DNA from: Tragulus kanchil
Lineage: Eukaryota > Chordata > Mammalia > Artiodactyla > Tragulidae
NCBI GenBank assembly: GCA_022376925.1
Contig: JAIOJX010000003.1
Location: 35,145,874 to 35,209,873, forward strand
Direction: 5' to 3'
DNA: 64,000 nucleotides
This document shows, one piece after another, positions 23,221 through 34,730 of the stretch. The notes below the pieces were generated by a model. It did not search any database. It was not told the DNA's origin and worked only from the letters and a program-made list of their open reading frames with translations. The position numbers were made by a program, and so were the translations under genes. The first letter of the stretch is position 1. The number at the start of each line of letters is the position of its first letter.

Positions 23221-23221
23221 T

Positions 23222-23812
23222 ATTAGTTTGCTGTGCCTGGGCAGCAAAATATTATAAACCCAACAATGTAAAGCAGCATCCATGTACTAGCACTCAGTAT
23301 TGTAGGACAGAAGTCTGGGCATGGAGTAACTGGATTCTCTGCTCAAGATGGCACTGGGCTGAAATCCAGGTGTTAGACCAGCAGTTCTCCTCTGGGGCCT
23401 CGGGTTGTCTTCCAAGCTCACTGGTTGTAGGCAGAATACATTTCCTGTTTTGTAAGACTGAGTCTCCTGTTTCCTTGCTGGTTGTCAGTCAGGGTTGCTC
23501 TTAGCTGCTAGAGGTGCCCATTTCCCTTGCCACTGGGTTCTCTCTCTTTACACTAGCAGGAGCTCATTGAATCCTTCTTCTCCTTCAGTTCTTGACTTCT
23601 TTCTTTTGCAATCAATGATAGAAAACACTTTGCATTTAAAGAGTTTATGTGATTGGGTTACATTCACTCAGATAATCTATTTTAAGGACAACTGAGCTGT
23701 ATCATGTAAGCTAATCATGCAAGTAAAGCCCATTCAGCTCACAGGCACAGGGATTAAACAGGATGTATACATATGGGAGGTGAGAAACCTTGAAATTCTG
23801 TCCACCACAGAA
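23222..23812 (+). mobile_element. Old LTR-like repeat (MLT2/ERVL-like)
   Basis: It opens with 'gtattagtttgctgtgcctgggcagcaaaatatt', continues with 'ggacagaagtctgggcatggagtaactggattctctgctcaag' and closes with 'ttgaaattctgtccaccacag'. The order matches a common ancient mammalian repeat that I associate with ERVL LTRs (MLT2), from memory. It has no coding capacity and is very diverged. Copies lie at 24354-24944 and, for the 3' end only, 25947-26059. The frame at 23495-23695 is accidental. Confidence 0.45.
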
Positions 23813-24353
23813 GGCCACTCAGTTTCTTCGGGCCTCCCTTTCCTAACACAAGTGAGGAGACTGAATTAGATCATCTCTAGCCCGTTTCCCCCATATCTCC
23901 ACATTTCTAGGGCCAAATAATTAAAAACACATTACTCACAGACATAAATCCCTGTTAGATGTTATAATGCTCAGTATAAATTTTTTGATGGGTCAATTTA
24001 TTTTTGCTTAAGTGATTGAGGGTTTTTTCCCAATAATTAAAAACACATTTAGTCTATCTTTGAGAGGCTCTGTTTACTCAAGTTTCTTTTTACGCCGCAC
24101 GTTTGACCAACTCTAAGTCTTAATTTTCAATTATCTCACTGATTGAGTAATAGTGATTTGACTATTGACCATTTCTAACCTCAGGGGCATTAATTAATAG
24201 CTTGATTATATACCTTGGTGCTGGCGGATCAAATACATTCTTAAAGCACCATCTCTAGTGATCATCTCTGCCTCTGATAGGAAGTAAAAGACTGTCCTGA
24301 GTCTCGGGAGGACTTAGGCTGTCACTCATTGACAGAAGATCTTGGACAAACGT

Positions 24354-24944
24354 ATTAGTTTGCTGTGCCTGGGCAGCAAAATATTATAAACCCAACAATG
24401 TAAAGCAGCATCCATGTACTAGCACTCAGTATTGTAGGACAGAAGTCTGGGCATGGAGTAACTGGATTCTCTGCTCAAGATGGCACTGGGCTGAAATCCA
24501 GGTGTTAGACCAGCAGTTCTCCTCTGGGGCCTCGGGTTGTCTTCCAAGCTCACTGGTTGTAGGCAGAATACATTTCCTGTTTTGTAAGACTGAGTCTCCT
24601 GTTTCCTTGCTGGTTGTCAGTCAGGGTTGCTCTTAGCTGCTAGAGGTGCCCATTTCCCTTGCCACTGGGTTCTCTCTCTTTACACTAGCAGGAGCTCATT
24701 GAATCCTTCTTCTCCTTCAGTTCTTGACTTCTTTCTTTTGCAATCAATGATAGAAAACACTTTGCATTTAAAGAGTTTATGTGATTGGGTTACATTCACT
24801 CAGATAATCTATTTTAAGGACAACTGAGCTGTATCATGTAAGCTAATCATGCAAGTAAAGCCCATTCAGCTCACAGGCACAGGGATTAAACAGGATGTAT
24901 ACATATGGGAGGTGAGAAACCTTGAAATTCTGTCCACCACAGAA
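24354..24944 (+). mobile_element. LTR-like repeat (duplicate of 23222-23812)
   Basis: Second copy, offset 1132 bp, within duplication 9. Confidence 0.45.
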
Positions 24945-27016
24945 GGCCACTCAGTTTCTTCGGGCCTCCCTTTCCTAACACAAGTGAGGAGACTGAATTA
25001 GATCATCTCTAGCCCGTTTCCCCCATATCTCCACATTTCTAGGGCCAAATAATTAAAAACACATTACTCACAGACATAAATCCCTGTTAGATGTTATAAT
25101 GCTCAGTATAAATTTTTTGATGGGTCAATTTATTTTTGCTTAAGTGATGATAGAAGGCTTCCCTTACTAGGATTTCTAGGTAAAATAAAAGAGAATGATA
25201 TGCATGGTCTCCAATTTTTAATAAACAGCAAAATAGCCTTGGAGACAACTTGTATAAAGGGCAATTATGAGATGAATATGTACTTATTCAGAAATGATAG
25301 CTTAATATTGGCTAGTGGAAAATAAAATATTGTCTTGGACAGCTACATGTAAAAACATGAAATTAAGACATTCTTTAGCATTGTACACAAAAATAAAATC
25401 AGAATGGATTAAAGACCTAAATGTAAGACTAGATAGTATAAAACTCTTGGAAGAAAACATAGGCAGAACACTCTTTGACATAAATTGCAGCAATATCTTT
25501 TCCAGTTTGTCTCCCAGAACAGTGGAAATAAAAAAAAAAAAAGTGAGACCTAATTAAGTTCAAAAGCTTGTACACAGCAAAGGAAACAATAAACAAAGGA
25601 AAAGACAATCCACAGATGGAAGAAAATATTTGCAAATAATGTGACCAACAAGGGATTAGTCTCCAAAACTTACAAACAGCTTTTACAATTCAATATAAAA
25701 AAAATCCAGTCAAAAAATGCACAGGAGACCTAACGAGACATTTTTCCAAAGAAGACATACAGATGACCAAGAATTATAAGAAAAAATTTTCAACATCACT
25801 AGTTATTAAAGAAATCCAAACCAAAACTACAATGAGGTTTTAGCTCACATGGGTAAGAATGACCATCATAAATATGCAAACAATGCATATTGTTTGTGCC
25901 GGAAATACCCAAAACTACAATGAGGTTTGTCCAGAAATGCTGAGTGATCATGTAAGCTAATCATGCAAGTAAAGCCCATTCAGCTCACAGGCACAGGGAT
26001 TAAACAGGATGTATACATATGGGAGGTGAGAAACCTTGAAATTCTGTCCACCACAGAAGGCCACTCAGTTTCTTCGGGCCTCCCTTTCCTAACACAAGTG
26101 AGGAGACTGAATTAGATCATCTCTAGCCCGTTTCCCCCATATCTCCACATTTCTAGGGCCAAATAATTAAAAACACATTACTCACAGACATAAATCCCTG
26201 TTAGATGTTATAATGCTCAGTATAAATTTTTTGATGGGTCAATTTATTTTTGCTTAAGTGATGATAGAAGGCTTCCCTTACTAGGATTTCTAGGTAAAAT
26301 AAAAGAGAATGATATGCATGGTCTCCAATTTTTAATAAACAGCAAAATAGCCTTGGAGACAACTTGTATAAAGGGCAATTATGAGATGAATATGTACTTA
26401 TTCAGAAATGATAGCTTAATATTGGCTAGTGGAAAATAAAATATTGTCTTGGACAGCTACATGTAAAACATGAAATTAAGACATTCTTTAGCATTGTACA
26501 CAAAAATAAAATCAGAATGGATTAAAGACCTAAATGTAAGACTAGATAGTATAAAACTCTTGGAAGAAAACATAGGCAGAACACTCTTTGACATAAATTG
26601 CAGCAATATCTTTTCCAGTTTGTCTCCCAGAACAGTGGAAATAAAAAAAAAAAAAGTGAGACCTAATTAAGTTCAAAAGCTTGTACACAGCAAAGGAAAC
26701 AATAAACAAAGGAAAAGACAATCCACAGATGGAAGAAAATATTTGCAAATAATGTGACCAACAAGGGATTAGTCTCCAAAACTTACAAACAGCTTTTACA
26801 ATTCAATATAAAAAAAATCCAGTCAAAAAATGCACAGGAGACCTAACGAGACATTTTTCCAAAGAAGACATACAGATGACCAAGAATTATAAGAAAAAAT
26901 TTTCAACATCACTAGTTATTAAAGAAATCCAAACCAAAACTACAATGAGGTTTTAGCTCACATGGGTAAGAATGACCATCATAAAAAAATATGCAAACAA
27001 TGCATATTGTTTGTGC
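24833..27016 (+). repeat. Direct tandem duplication 10 (unit 1114 bp)
   Basis: Copy 1 is 24833-25899 followed by about 47 bases of scrambled sequence (25900-25946), part of which repeats a word from 25822-25838. Copy 2 is 25947-27016. A five-base A-run difference is visible near 26985. The unit ends inside L1, and the L1 continues correctly only after copy 2. Confidence 0.97.
25310..25900 (+). mobile_element. L1 ORF2 C-terminal fragment (first, broken copy)
   Basis: The frame at 25315-25557 translates to the L1 ORF2 C-terminal region, with 'SEWIKDLNVRLDSIKLLEEN' as the diagnostic segment. The sequence runs on into 'accaacaagggattagtctcc' and breaks at the scrambled junction of duplication 10. 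Confidence 0.88.
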
Positions 27017-27600
27017 GTTATGAGAGACTGTAGAGAGAGGGGTATCCTCCTATACTGTTGGTGGGAAATTGGTACAACCACTGTGGAGAACCATATAGAG
27101 GTTCCTTAAAAAACTAAAAATAGTGCTACCATATGATCCAGAAATCCCACTTTTGGGCATATATCTGAGAAAAATATGATTTGAACGGATACATGCACCA
27201 CAATGTTCACTGCAGCACTGTTTACAGTAATCAAGACATGGAAGCAATCTAAAAGTCCTTCAACAGATGAACGGATAAAGATGTGGTACATAAATACGGT
27301 GGAATATTACTCAGTCATTGAAAAGAATGAAATGATGCCCTTTGCAGCAATATGGATGGACCTAGAGATTATCATACTGAGTGAAGTTAAGTCAGACAGA
27401 GAAAGACAAATATTGTATGATATTGCTTATATTGGAAATCTGAAAATATAATACAAATGAGCTTATTTAGAAAACAGAGACTCATAGTAAACAAACTTGT
27501 GGTCACCAAGGGGAAAGGGTCAGGGTGGGAGGATGGGTTGGGAGTTTGAGATTGACATATACACATTTCTATATTTAAAATAAATTAACTTCACTTAAAA
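26424..27600 (+). mobile_element. L1 LINE, ORF2 C-terminus and 3' region, sense
   Basis: It repeats the ORF2 end (the frame at 26470-26670 has the same diagnostic segment) and then continues through the L1 3' landmarks: 'ggtacaaccactgtggagaac', 'cacttttgggcatatatctg', 'aatattactcagtcattgaaaag', 'gcaatatggatggacctagag' and 'gtgaagttaagtcagacag'. It ends near 27600 in an A-rich tail. This is a 5'-truncated, non-autonomous remnant. Copy 2 has a one-base A-run change relative to copy 1 that shifts the frame start. Confidence 0.9.
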
Positions 27601-28058
27601 AAAGTTAGACATTGTTCCTTGAACTTTCACCTTACTCTGCTATTAGCACAGGGTTCTAATAAGGTGATGCCCTTGGAATTTGGATGGACTTGTCTTCCTA
27701 GAGTTTTTCTGATACATTTCAAAATTTGTTACATTTCCTAATTAAAATCTGTCTGTTAAAACCTCGGTAAAGAGAACCTTTATCTTTACATTTGCCTAAC
27801 CCTAAGTAAAGCGGACACATTTCAGTACATCTGGCATTCTAAGGAACAAGTTTGACTTCCAAATATCAGATCATTGAACTTTAAAACTTGAGAAACACAT
27901 ATGCATTCCTTTCCACTTTTAGATTACATTTCTGAAAGATACATTCTTCTTTTTAGGTGCTGAGCATTTATAAATGATCACATATACTGGTCTCAAAAAA
28001 CATTGAAAACCCAAGTATTTGAATTCCTTAACCTTAATCTCTGGGTATTTAAGATTCT
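27601..28058. other. Unique DNA, nothing recognised
   Basis: No gene or repeat is supported here. Confidence 0.5.
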
Positions 28059-28252
28059 GTGCTCAGTTGTGTCAGGCTCTGAGACCCCATAGACTGTAGC
28101 AAGCTAGACGTCTCTGTCCATGGGATTCTGCAGGCAAGAATACTGGAGTGGGTAGGCATTCCCTTCTCCAGGGGATCTTCCTGACCCAGGGACTGAGCCT
28201 GTGTCTCTGTACTGAGGCAGATTCTTTACTATCCAAGCCACCGGGAAACCCC
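28059..28252 (-). mobile_element. Bov-tA tRNA SINE, antisense
   Basis: On the plus strand it runs from the complement of the SINE tail (gctcagttgtgtcaggctctgag) through 'aatactggagtgggtaggcattcccttctccaggggatcttcctgaccc' to 'ccaccgggaaaccc', the complement of the head. It is moderately diverged and single-copy. Confidence 0.93.
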
Positions 28253-28916
28253 CAAAATAGTTCAGGTAGCGAATATTATGTTTAACCTACCAACTATAAG
28301 AAGCATTTCCATAACCTGAAAACTGAGAATTACATGGAAAGTGTGAGCAAAGGAATCTGGATTTACCTGGAACAGAACTAAAGAAATGCTCACCATTTTT
28401 CTTCTTTTTCTTCTTGGAATCACTCGTTGAAACTTACTACTCATTCAGAGTCAATCACTATCAACATTTCTCTCCCAGTCTTTTTCTTCATGGTAGTGCC
28501 CAAGCAACATACACTTGTAGATTACTCAGGTGCTTGCCCTGTTTCTGCCTCCAATCCTTAGACCAGATGGGTCTCTATTCCAAAGGTAGATCTCTAGATC
28601 AAAAGCATGCTCTATCTCAAGACCTTGGCTTGTCTTCATTCCTCTTGTCTGGATATGACTACATTTCTACATGAGGTCAGCAGAGCCAGAGAAAGTGTAC
28701 TCTACATTGAAATGCCCAGAGTTGAGCTATAGATACTTTCTTTGCTTGAAGTGTATGCCACTCATATTGGTCCTCATCAGATATTTCTCTAGTTCACCTT
28801 AACAAATAACACGCTGAAAATTCAAAACCAAACTTGGTCATCATGAAAGTATTGCTTATATATTTGGTTCTAGAGACTTTTAACTGATTTAGAGGATAGT
28901 CTGGTAACCATCTAAC
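28253..28916. other. Unique DNA, nothing recognised
   Basis: No transposon or exon is recognised. The frames at 28262-28444 and 28414-28674 lack motifs. Confidence 0.5.
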
Positions 28917-29073
28917 AGAGCTTCTCAACCTTAGCTGGACACTGGAAGCACCTGGGTGGAGCTCTAGATCCCTGGGTCACTCTCCTAGAGGTCCTGATGT
29001 AATTGGTCTGCGATGAGGGATTATAAAGGCTCCCCAGGCAATTCTAATTGCCTTCAAGGTTGAGATCTGCTGA
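28917..29073. mobile_element. hAT-Charlie-type MITE (MER20/MER5-like)
   Basis: The ends are inverted: 'agagcttctcaaccttagc' on the left and 'aaggttgagatctgctg' on the right. Between them is 'aagcacctgggtggagctc' and 'gtaattggtctg'. This order is typical of old non-autonomous hAT elements. Copied at 29943-30099. Confidence 0.75.
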
Positions 29074-29129
29074 TATAAAGAGAGTATAAATATTTGGGTA
29101 GTAAAACCAGAGGTACTAGACTCAAAGAG

Positions 29130-29410
29130 ATTTTCTAGGGCTTTGTCACAGTCCTGACCCATACCATTGACTGCCTGCACTTCAGCCACACTGGGTTTCC
29201 CTCTATTCCTCTCATTTCCCTCGCTCTTCTCACTTCAACCCCTTTGCACAATCTGGTCCTTGTACCTGAGTCAGTAGACCCCTTTCTGCCTACATCAATG
29301 CCTAGTTCACATCCATTCAACCTTTACATCTTATGCCAATTGTAATTTCTCCCAAAAAAGCCTTGCTTGATCTCCTCCCAGACATCCTATGTGCCCTGTC
29401 ATGGCTATGT
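29130..29410 (+). mobile_element. L2 LINE fragment
   Basis: It contains 'aaaaaagccttgcttgatctcctccc' and the preceding C/T-rich text, which correspond to the 3' part of L2. It is old and diverged. Copied at 30156-30436. Confidence 0.55.
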
Positions 29411-29942
29411 CATATGCAGCAAGTTCATCTTACTATGACATGCTTCCCACTGGAGAGACAGGGTAACCAAGAAGCTTAGCACCTGCAGCTTGACCCAGAT
29501 TGCCTGGGTCCATGTCCTGGCACATCACACCCTGGGTGTTAGATATAGACAAGTTGTTTCACTTTCCTTGCCTCAGTTCCAATATCTGTAAAATGGGTCT
29601 CTATTCCAAAGGTAGATCTCTAGATCAAAAGCATGCTCTATCTCAAGACCTTGGCTTGTCTTCATTCCTCTTGTCTGGATATGACTACATTTCTACATGA
29701 GGTCAGCAGAGCCAGAGAAAGTGTACTCTACATTGAAATGCCCAGAGTTGAGCTATAGATACTTTCTTTGCTTGAAGTGTATGCCACTCATATTGGTCCT
29801 CATCAGATATTTCTCTAGTTCACCTTAACAAATAACACGCTGAAAATTCAAAACCAAACTTGGTCATCATGAAAGTATTGCTTATATATTTGGTTCTAGA
29901 GACTTTTAACTGATTTAGAGGATAGTCTGGTAACCATCTAAC

Positions 29943-30099
29943 AGAGCTTCTCAACCTTAGCTGGACACTGGAAGCACCTGGGTGGAGCTCTAGATCCCTG
30001 GGTCACTCTCCTAGAGGTCCTGATGTAATTGGTCTGCGATGAGGGATTATAAAGGCTCCCCAGGCAATTCTAATTGCCTTCAAGGTTGAGATCTGCTGA
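29943..30099. mobile_element. hAT MITE (duplicate of 28917-29073)
   Basis: Copy made by duplication 11, offset 1026 bp. Confidence 0.75.
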
Positions 30100-30494
30100 T
30101 ATAAAGAGAGTATAAATATTTGGGTAGTAAAACCAGAGGTACTAGACTCAAAGAGATTTTCTAGGGCTTTGTCACAGTCCTGACCCATACCATTGACTGC
30201 CTGCACTTCAGCCACACTGGGTTTCCCTCTATTCCTCTCATTTCCCTCGCTCTTCTCACTTCAACCCCTTTGCACAATCTGGTCCTTGTACCTGAGTCAG
30301 TAGACCCCTTTCTGCCTACATCAATGCCTAGTTCACATCCATTCAACCTTTACATCTTATGCCAATTGTAATTTCTCCCAAAAAAGCCTTGCTTGATCTC
30401 CTCCCAGACATCCTATGTGCCCTGTCATGGCTATGTCATATGCAGCAAGTTCATCTTACTATGACATGCTTCCCACTGGAGAGACAGGGTAACC

Positions 30495-30670
30495 AAGAAG
30501 CTTAGCACCTGCAGCTTGACCCAGATTGCCTGGGTCCATGTCCTGGCACATCACACCCTGGGTGTTAGATATAGACAAGTTGTTTCACTTTCCTTGCCTC
30601 AGTTCCAATATCTGTAAAATGGGGATCATAGCTGTATTTATCTCATAAAGTTGGTAAGAGCATGACATAA
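30495..30670 (+). mobile_element. MIR SINE (MIRb-like)
   Basis: The landmarks 'agattgcctgggtccatgtcctggc', 'acaagttgtttcactttccttgcctcagttccaatatctgtaaaatgggga' and 'ctcataaagttggtaagag' appear in MIR order. The copy at 29469-29592 is cut off at the word aaaatggg by duplication 11. Confidence 0.8.
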
Positions 30671-30729
30671 AGTAATAAACAGAGAATATTTAGATTAGTG
30701 CACTGTGGAATATTCTTGTTTAATGTTTG

Positions 30730-30870
30730 TGTTAAGTGTCTGTTACTCTCACTAGAATGTGGGCTCGCTAAAGGTAGGGCCACCCATGTATATTTTTTAT
30801 CTTCTCTACTTTGTTGCTAATGTTACAGGTATATTAGAAATCTAATAAATGAGTATTGAATAAATGAATG
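30730..30870 (+). mobile_element. L2 LINE 3' end
   Basis: 'ctcactagaatgtgggctcgctaaaggtagggcc' followed by 'ctaataaatgagtattgaataaatgaatg' is the typical L2 3' terminus. No coding remains. Confidence 0.7.
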
Positions 30871-31732
30871 AAATTAAAATAAGTTGATTATAAACCTGCT
30901 GTGCAGAATATTTCTCATGACATTATCTTGTAGCCATTCTCTCATCTTTCAGTGTTGTCTAAGTATATGGTTTTTAAAGCCTGGATAATTGCAAATGAAT
31001 AATTGCTCAATAAAGAGGTTGTTCCTAAGTTTTAATAGAACTTCCAGCATAAAAATCACAAAAGCGATGTTTTTGTTTAATTTTCTTTCACTTGAAGAGC
31101 CAACATTTAGAATGAAATAAATGGTCCAAGGTTTAATTGTAGAATTGGGCAGCCTGTATAATTCAAACACTGGATAATTGGGTCTTGGGTAAATAGGAAT
31201 TGATGGTATTTTGTTAGTGTGTAAGATATATTAAATAATAATAGCATCCATATAAAGTTTAGTATTTCTTATATATTTCATAAAACTAATAAACCATTGA
31301 ACATCTACCTGAGGGCTACTGCCCCTTAACTTTTAATTTAAATTGATTTTATGTTTAATTTATGAATGTTCAAAAATATTATGAAATGTAAAGGAGAAAT
31401 GTAGCCTCATAAATCAATGTGTTCTGGATTGCCAGTTTAATTTTTGTATTGATTTAGTGCCCAACCTGGTGGTATCTACAGGAAGGCATATAGAGTCATC
31501 ATTGGATAAAGAACTTCCTCTGATTAATCTCTATAGAAGGACAAATAAGCACACTGATAGACTAGAACTTAGATTTTGGCTTATACCTCATTTTACAGCT
31601 TATATTAATAGAATCTTTCCCCCTCATTGTAACATACAACGGTGAGAAATATATTTGGTTTGATTTTTAAAAAATCTAATACCACTGAATTTCAAACATT
31701 TATTCACAATAAAAAATACTCTGCTTTCTAAG
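30871..31732. other. AT-rich unique DNA, nothing recognised
   Basis: No gene or known repeat is supported. The minus-strand frame 30949-31170 has no motif. Confidence 0.5.
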
Positions 31733-31988
31733 GCTTCCCTGGTGGTCCAGTGGGTAAACAGTCTGCCTTGCAGCGCAAGCGGCCCTGGTTCTATTCCTGG
31801 CCCAGGAAGATCCCACGTGCTGCGGAGTGGCTGGACCTGTGTGTCCAGTCATGAGCCAGCACTCTGGAGCACATGCGCCCAGAGCCAGTGCTCCGCAAAG
31901 AGAGAGGCCACTGCAATGGGAGGCCCACACAGGCCAAAGAATAAAGATGGGTGAAAAATATAAATAAAAAACCAGTAAAAGAGGCCAA
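31733..31988 (+). mobile_element. CHR-type tRNA SINE, older copy
   Basis: It has the head ggcttccctggtggtccagtgg, a 'gcggagtggctggacctgtgtgtccag' middle and 'gccactgcaatgggaggcccacac'. The 3' end 'ccagtaaaagaggcc' corresponds to the box in the young copies, but there is no C-rich tail. Several CpGs survive. Duplication 12 starts in its tail, so an orphan tail stands at 33021-33060. Confidence 0.85.
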
Positions 31989-32224
31989 ATTTTTTAAAAA
32001 ATATATTGTACTTTCTAATTATAAAGTAGAAATTTTCTTTCATGGCCACTAAATTTGGGAATTGTCATTAAGTTTCATATATATTAAGCAAACATATGTA
32101 AATATATATTAAATATATATCTTTTTAAAGGTGTTAGAGTTTTTTTTATTGGTAGCATAAATTTGTTTCTAATTTATATAAACATTGCATTCCATGTATC
32201 TCTGGATACAGAACAGTCTAACTA

Positions 32225-32375
32225 ATAGCATAAATTTTGGAATCAAAATGATTGGATTTCTCTCTTGGCTGGATGATCTTGGTTAAGTTATAAAGTGAAA
32301 TAATGCACATATAGCACTTCTCATCATACGAGACATATGGTAAGTGTTCAATAAATGTAAGCTCCACTGCCATAA
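32225..32375 (+). mobile_element. MIR-like SINE relic
   Basis: 'ggatgatcttggttaagttataaagtgaaataatgc' and the terminal 'ggtaagtgttcaataaatgtaagc' fit a MIR with an internal deletion. Copied at 33294-33444. Confidence 0.5.
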
Positions 32376-32455
32376 TAGAGCACCAACATCGTAACAACAG
32401 TAATGATAATAATAATACACTGTGACATAAGATTATTTCTGACTTCTATAAATGA

Positions 32456-32666
32456 GGTGTGTGTGTCTGTGTGTGCTCTGTCGTGTCTGACTCTTTATGA
32501 CTTCATTGACTGTAGCCCACCAGGCTCCTCCATAGGATTTTCCAGACAAGAATACTGGAGTGGGGTGCCATTTCCTTCCCCAAGGGATCTTCCTGGCCCA
32601 GGGATCAAGCCTGCCTCTCCTGCCCTGGGAGCCAGATTCTTTACCACCATGCCACATGGGAAACCC
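32456..32666 (-). mobile_element. Bov-A/Bov-tA tRNA SINE, antisense
   Basis: Plus-strand landmarks are 'gtgctctgtcgtgtctgactctttatgac', 'aatactggagtggggtgccatttccttccccaagggatcttcctggccc' and 'accaccatgccacatgggaaaccc'. There is a GT-rich tail at its 3' side. Copied at 33525-33735. Confidence 0.93.
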
Positions 32667-32814
32667 TTTTATAAATGATAGCATTTATATTTTATTTAAT
32701 TTTTATTCCTTTTAAATTTTGAATGCTTATTATGTGTCATCCATGATTTTAAACATTTCCCATGTATTTTTATTTAACCGTCACAAAAACCAAAGGGAAG
32801 AAAAAGTAAATATG

Positions 32815-32960
32815 AGAGGGGTTGGATGTGTTAGTTAACTTGATTGGGGGAATCTTTTCCCAGTGTATGCATATCAAATCATCATAAAGTTGTACACTTG
32901 AAATATCTTACAATTTTGCTTGTCAGTTATACCTCAGTAACGCTGGATAAAAAAGTCTTG
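32815..32960 (+). mobile_element. L1 3' terminus
   Basis: 'tatgcatatcaaatcatcataaagttgtacacttgaaatatcttacaattttgcttgtcagttatacctcagtaacgctgg' matches a common mammalian L1 3' end. It is only the terminal fragment. Copied at 33884-34029. Confidence 0.7.
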
Positions 32961-33524
32961 CATCTTTATAAGTAAAGTATTAATAGACCTTAGGATCAGA
33001 CAGTAGAATCTCAAAGTTCTGGGTGAAAAATATAAATAAAACCCAATAAAAGAGGCCAAAATTTAAAAAATATATTGTACTTTCTAATTATAAAGTAGAA
33101 ATTTTCTTTCATGGCCACTAAATTTGGGAATTGTCATTAAGTTTCATATATATTAAGCAAACATATGTAAATATATATTAAATATATATCTTTTTAAAGG
33201 TGTTAGAGTTTTTTTTATTGGTAGCATAAATTTGTTTCTAATTTATATAAACATTGCATTCCATGTATCTCTGGATACAGAACAGTCTAACTAATAGCAT
33301 AAATTTTGGAATCAAAATGATTGGATTTCTCTCTTGGCTGGATGATCTTGGTTAAGTTATAAAGTGAAATAATGCACATATAGCACTTCTCATCATACGA
33401 GACATATGGTAAGTGTTCAATAAATGTAAGCTCCACTGCCATAATAGAGCACCAACATCGTAACAACAGTAATGATAATAATAATACACTGTGACATAAG
33501 ATTATTTCTGACTTCTATAAATGA

Positions 33525-33735
33525 GGTGTGTGTGTCTGTGTGTGCTCTGTCGTGTCTGACTCTTTATGACTTCATTGACTGTAGCCCACCAGGCTCCTCC
33601 ATAGGATTTTCCAGACAAGAATACTGGAGTGGGGTGCCATTTCCTTCCCCAAGGGATCTTCCTGGCCCAGGGATCAAGCCTGCCTCTCCTGCCCTGGGAG
33701 CCAGATTCTTTACCACCATGCCACATGGGAAAACC
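33525..33735 (-). mobile_element. Bov-A SINE, antisense (duplicate of 32456-32666)
   Basis: Copy made by duplication 12, offset 1069 bp. Confidence 0.9.
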
Positions 33736-34258
33736 TTTTATAAATGATAGCATTTATATTTTATTTAATTTTTATTCCTTTTAAATTTTGAATGCTTATT
33801 ATGTGTCATCCATGATTTTAAACATTTCCCATGTATTTTTATTTAACCGTCACAAAAACCAAAGGGAAGAAAAAGTAAATATGAGAGGGGTTGGATGTGT
33901 TAGTTAACTTGATTGGGGGAATCTTTTCCCAGTGTATGCATATCAAATCATCATAAAGTTGTACACTTGAAATATCTTACAATTTTGCTTGTCAGTTATA
34001 CCTCAGTAACGCTGGATAAAAAAGTCTTGCATCTTTATAAGTAAAGTATTAATAGACCTTAGGATCAGACAGTAGAATCTCAAAGTTCTGGGCTGTATCA
34101 GTTTTTCTAACTTCATCTGCTATCACTCTCTGGCCCTTTCCATGCTGTACCCTCATGCTGTACACAGAATCCTAGCATTCCAGGCATAGAATATCACTCT
34201 TTTCTCTGTCTATCATACTTTTCCACTTTATTGTCAAATCAACAAAGATTGGGAATTG

Positions 34259-34362
34259 TGTGGTGAGCCAGGACTCCATGCTTGCACTGCTGAGGCCACT
34301 AGCCAGTCCCTGATCTGGGACTAAGATGTCCCAAGCTGTGCAATGTGGCCAAAAAAAAATGA
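34259..34362 (+). mobile_element. CHR-2-like SINE fragment, old
   Basis: 'tgtggtgagccaggactccatgcttgcactgctgaggcc' and the following 'ctgtgcaatgtggccaaaaaaaa' match the common CHR-2 layout with loss of the head. It lacks the special middle of the 1099-type elements, so it represents the ordinary family. Confidence 0.6.
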
Positions 34363-34523
34363 GTAATGATATATTCAATGCTGGCTGAAGTTGCCAGAAC
34401 TTGATTTTGAGACTGAATGATCCATTCATTCACATCTATCTACCCACTAACTAACCCTGCATTCTTTCAGTTACTCAATGTCCATTGATTTGTGTCAGCT
34501 ATGAGTTGGTTTATTAGTTTTCT

Positions 34524-34730
34524 GGGCTTCCCTCGTGGCTCAGATGGTAAAGAATCTTCCTGCAATGCAGGAGATCTTGTTTTGATCCCTGAGTCAGGAA
34601 GATCTCTTGGAGAAGAGAATGTCTATTCTCTCCAGGATTCTTGCCTAGAGACCTGCATGGACAGAGGATCCTGGTAGGCTACCATTCCACGGGATTGCAA
34701 AGAGTTGGACATGACTAAGTGACTAACACT
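34524..34730 (+). mobile_element. Bov-tA tRNA SINE, sense
   Basis: The head gggcttccctcgtggctcagatgg, 'caggattcttgcctagagacctgcatggacagagg' and the tail 'gagttggacatgactaagtgactaacac' identify it. A copy missing the first part lies at 35678-35834. Confidence 0.93.

Larger units (their letters stand above)
22930..25148 (+). repeat. Direct tandem duplication 9 (unit 1132 bp)
   Basis: Copy 1 is 22930-24016 plus a 45-base unmatched stretch (24017-24061). Copy 2 is 24062-25148. The unmatched stretch contains a word (aataattaaaaacacatt) that also occurs inside the unit near 23917, so it looks like a mis-joined piece end. Confidence 0.97.
28567..30623 (+). repeat. Direct tandem duplication 11 (unit 1026 bp)
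   Basis: Copy 1 is 28567-29592 and copy 2 is 29593-30623. I see no difference. The junction shares atggg. Copy 1 breaks inside a MIR, which is complete after copy 2. The unit also holds a hAT relic and L2. Confidence 0.97.
31949..34092 (+). repeat. Direct tandem duplication 12 (unit 1069-1072 bp)
   Basis: Copy 1 is 31949-33020 and copy 2 is 33021-34092. Copy 2 begins inside the 3' tail of a CHR SINE whose body stands only at 31733-31948, so the second tail is orphaned. Small A-run differences fall in the first 60 bases of copy 2. Confidence 0.97.
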
